A stretch of 64,000 bases of DNA from Kaistella sp. 97-N-M2. Its GTDB lineage: Bacteria; Bacteroidota; Bacteroidia; Flavobacteriales; Weeksellaceae. Every line of letters begins with the position of its first letter. Positions within the stretch are counted from its first letter, which is position 1. A program made the translations under genes and the position numbers. Location of the stretch: assembly GCF_021513235.1 (NCBI RefSeq), contig NZ_CP090976.1, forward strand, positions 2,418,001-2,482,000, given 5' to 3'. Below are positions 61,706 through 64,000 of this stretch, piece after piece. The notes beneath the pieces were generated by a model that worked only from the letters and a program-made list of their open reading frames with translations, made no database searches and was not told where the DNA came from.

Positions 61706-64000
61706 ATGGACACTACACAGTTTGTTAACCGCCATATTTCTTTAAATGAAGCCGATAAACAGGCGATGTTAGAGAAAGTTGGTGTTGCGGATATGGATGA
61801 ACTAATCTCCCAAACCATTCCCAATTCAATTCGTTTAGAAAAAGATTTAGACATTTCTCCGGCACTTTCAGAATACGAAATGCTGGCGCACTCGAAAGAT
61901 TTGGCCTCGAAAAATATCATGTATGATAATTACATTGGGTTTGGCTACAACAACACCATTTTGCCCAGCGCCATACAGCGCAATATTTTGGAAAACCCTT
62001 CCTGGTACACCGCTTACACGCCTTATCAGGCAGAAATTGCACAGGGAAGATTAGAAGCGTTGCTGAATTTTCAAACCGTGGTTTGCGATTTAACAGGATT
62101 TAATCTGGCGAATGCCTCTCTTTTGGACGAATCTACCGCCGCGGCCGAAGCAATGCACATGTTTTTCGAAAGCCGCACCAAAACCCAGAAAAAAAGCGGC
62201 GCGCAGAAATTTTTCGTGTCCGATCTTGTTTTGCCGCAAACCATCGCTGTTCTTAAAACGAAAGCAGAAGGTTTAGGTATTGATATCATTATCGGCAACT
62301 ATAAAAATCATCAGTTCAACGATACGTATTTCGGGGTTTTACTTCAATATCCCGGCAAAAACGGAATCATCATCGACTACACCGAAAATATTGCCTATTA
62401 CAAAGAACACTATTTACAGGTTGTGGTCGCGTGCGATCCAATGGCCTTGGTGAAATTAAAATCGCCTGCCGATATGGGCGCGGACTGTGCCGTGGGAACC
62501 ACGCAACGGTTTGGAATTCCGATGGGTTACGGTGGCCCTCACGCGGCATTTTTTGCCTGTAAAGAAGAGTACAAACGCGATATACCGGGACGGATTATTG
62601 GCGTGTCTCAGGATGTTTACGGCAAGCGCGCATTGCGAATGGCTTTGCAGACACGCGAACAGCATATCAAACGCGAAAAAGCGACTTCCAATATTTGTAC
62701 AGCGCAGGTTCTTCTGGCCGTCATGGCCGGAATGTATGCCGTTTATCACGGACCAAAAGGTTTGAATTTTATTGCCGATCAAATTCATTTTAAAGCCAAT
62801 GCACTGCACGACGGTTTAAAAATGTTGGGCTACGATATTGTGGACGAACCTATTTTCGATACGGTGAAATTTAGAATTCACGAAGAAGAAAAGAATGCTT
62901 TGATGCGTTTGATGCGTGATCACCGGATTAATCTCAATTATTTTTCCGAAGGCGTCATTAGCATTTCCCTCAACGAAACTTCTACAGAAGCAAAACTTCA
63001 GTGCTTATTCGATGCTTTTGCGCAATATAAAGACAAACAGAGTTTTAAACTGGTCATCAAAAACGATATTCAGATTCCAGCCGGCTCTTTGCGAAAAGAT
63101 GCCATTTTAACGGACGATGTTTTCAATAAATACCACACCGAAACGGAATTGATGCGTTACATCAAACGTTTGGAAAGAAAAGATCTCTCCTTAACGCACT
63201 CGATGATCTCTCTCGGTTCCTGCACCATGAAACTGAACGCTGCAACGCAAATGTTGCCGCTTTCCTGGGCAGAATGGGGCAGTGTCCATCCGTTTGTTCC
63301 CACAGAACAGGCAGGAGGTTATCAGATCCTGATTAAAGAACTCGAAAAAGATTTGGCAGAAATTACAGGATTTGCCGGAACTTCCTTACAACCAAACTCC
63401 GGTGCGCAAGGCGAATATGCAGGTTTGATGGTGATCCGCGAGTATCATAAATCGCGCGGCGAAGGTCACCGGAACATTGCCTTAATCCCACAGTCGGCAC
63501 ATGGAACTAATCCAGCTTCCGCAGTGATTGCCGGAATGAAAGTCGTGGTAGTGAAGAATCTGGAAAACGGCGAAATCGATTTTGAAGATTTAAAGGCAAA
63601 AGCAGAATTGCACAGCGAGCATCTTTCGGCCATCATGATTACTTATCCCTCAACGTATGGTTTATTTGACGTAAATATTAAAGAAATAACCAAATTGATC
63701 CACAGTCACGGCGGCCAGGTTTATATGGATGGTGCGAATATGAATGCCCAGGTTGGCTTTACCAGCCCCGGAAATATCGGTGCCGATGTTTGCCACCTCA
63801 ACTTGCACAAAACATTCGCTATACCTCATGGCGGCGGCGGTCCCGGTGTTGGACCGATCTGCGTCGCGGAACATTTGGTTCCGTTTTTACCAACCAACCC
63901 AAATATTAAAATTGGCAGCAAAGAGTCCATTGAAGCCATTTCCGCTGCGCCTTACGGTTCCAGTTTGGTTTTGAATATTTCTTACGCCTACATTAAAATG
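61706..64000 (+). CDS. gcvP: Glycine dehydrogenase (decarboxylating), P protein, 3' end outside window
   Basis: 765 codons are visible and the frame is open at the right edge; full GcvP is about 950 residues. It decarboxylates glycine with PLP and passes the aminomethyl group to lipoyl-GcvH. The N-terminal half begins FVNRHISLNEADKQAMLEKV; the PLP lysine K702 lies in LHKTFAIPHGGGGPGVGP, at the E. coli-equivalent position. It is a single fused chain, not split into GcvPA/GcvPB. No GcvH, GcvT or glycine riboswitch is in the 146 bases between the Cys-rich gene and the ATG; a TATTTTTA box near 61661 may be its -7 element. Confidence 0.96.
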   Translation, partial: MDTTQFVNRHISLNEADKQAMLEKVGVADMDELISQTIPNSIRLEKDLDISPALSEYEMLAHSKDLASKNIMYDNYIGFGYNNTILPSAIQRNILENPSWYTAYTPYQAEIAQGRLEALLNFQTVVCDLTGFNLANASLLDESTAAAEAMHMFFESRTKTQKKSGAQKFFVSDLVLPQTIAVLKTKAEGLGIDIIIGNYKNHQFNDTYFGVLLQYPGKNGIIIDYTENIAYYKEHYLQVVVACDPMALVKLKSPADMGADCAVGTTQRFGIPMGYGGPHAAFFACKEEYKRDIPGRIIGVSQDVYGKRALRMALQTREQHIKREKATSNICTAQVLLAVMAGMYAVYHGPKGLNFIADQIHFKANALHDGLKMLGYDIVDEPIFDTVKFRIHEEEKNALMRLMRDHRINLNYFSEGVISISLNETSTEAKLQCLFDAFAQYKDKQSFKLVIKNDIQIPAGSLRKDAILTDDVFNKYHTETELMRYIKRLERKDLSLTHSMISLGSCTMKLNAATQMLPLSWAEWGSVHPFVPTEQAGGYQILIKELEKDLAEITGFAGTSLQPNSGAQGEYAGLMVIREYHKSRGEGHRNIALIPQSAHGTNPASAVIAGMKVVVVKNLENGEIDFEDLKAKAELHSEHLSAIMITYPSTYGLFDVNIKEITKLIHSHGGQVYMDGANMNAQVGFTSPGNIGADVCHLNLHKTFAIPHGGGGPGVGPICVAEHLVPFLPTNPNIKIGSKESIEAISAAPYGSSLVLNISYAYIKM

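Overview
The window is chromosomal DNA from a member of the Bacteroidota, class Flavobacteriia, most likely the Chryseobacterium/Kaistella group of Weeksellaceae. The reasons are two type IX secretion C-terminal sorting domains, promoter boxes of the TAnnTTTG type, almost no Shine-Dalgarno sequences, lipoproteins of the SCKK type, a mevalonate-pathway kinase, a monomeric isocitrate dehydrogenase, and gene neighbourhoods known from these bacteria (ftsX-DUF3098-uppP-truB; udk-FtsB-like-mutA; marR-fadB-fadA-acyl-CoA dehydrogenase). No rRNA, tRNA, CRISPR array, prophage or integrative element was seen. Most of the window is ordinary core genome; the accessory signals are small.

Layout. 0-4.3 kb: end of a cytochrome c biogenesis gene, RNase Z, a HigBA-like toxin-antitoxin pair, a TIGR02757 protein and a membrane protein with a strict Ile heptad coiled coil. 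4.3-10.7 kb: housekeeping genes rsmA, ftsX, uppP, truB and an RluF-like synthase, with small envelope proteins. 10.6-11.4 kb: a gene-poor stretch with decayed minus-strand coding sequence. 11.4-19 kb: DUF1508 protein, SulP transporter, M20 amidohydrolase plus alanine racemase, thioredoxin-like protein, succinate-semialdehyde dehydrogenase. 19.2-26.4 kb: a minus-strand fatty acid beta-oxidation operon (marR, fadB-like, fadA, acyl-CoA dehydrogenase) into which a REP-associated transposase and a four-helix-bundle gene have been inserted. 26.5-31.6 kb: FecCD-type ABC transporter, thioredoxin lipoprotein, PaaE-like reductase, SanA-like protein, uridine kinase. 31.6-41.4 kb: FtsB-like protein, methylmalonyl-CoA mutase small subunit with a terminal frameshift, THUMP-like methyltransferase, dipeptidase, two T9SS cargo proteins with near-identical tails, SDR, and etfBA. 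41.5-54.1 kb: orphan histidine kinase, bifunctional nuclease, nucleoside permease, second thiolase, MFS protein, mevalonate kinase, a UbiA gene broken by two frameshifts, RluB-like synthase, isocitrate dehydrogenase, thiol peroxidase. 54.2-61.4 kb: DUF763 protein, then a same-strand cluster of VOC, PhnB and SRPBCC proteins, an ECF sigma factor and small membrane proteins, and a membrane-anchored DnaJ. 61.4 kb to the end: a tiny Cys-rich gene and the start of gcvP.

How the genes work together. The strongest signal is a 20-bp palindrome ATACTATGCATGCATAGTAT found three times: twice upstream of marR and once over the promoter of etfBA, 13 kb away. It links the beta-oxidation operon with the flavoprotein that accepts electrons from acyl-CoA dehydrogenase in one predicted MarR regulon. 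Three single-base deletions in homopolymer runs (one in mutA, two in the UbiA gene) are either real lesions or sequence errors; the pattern favours errors.
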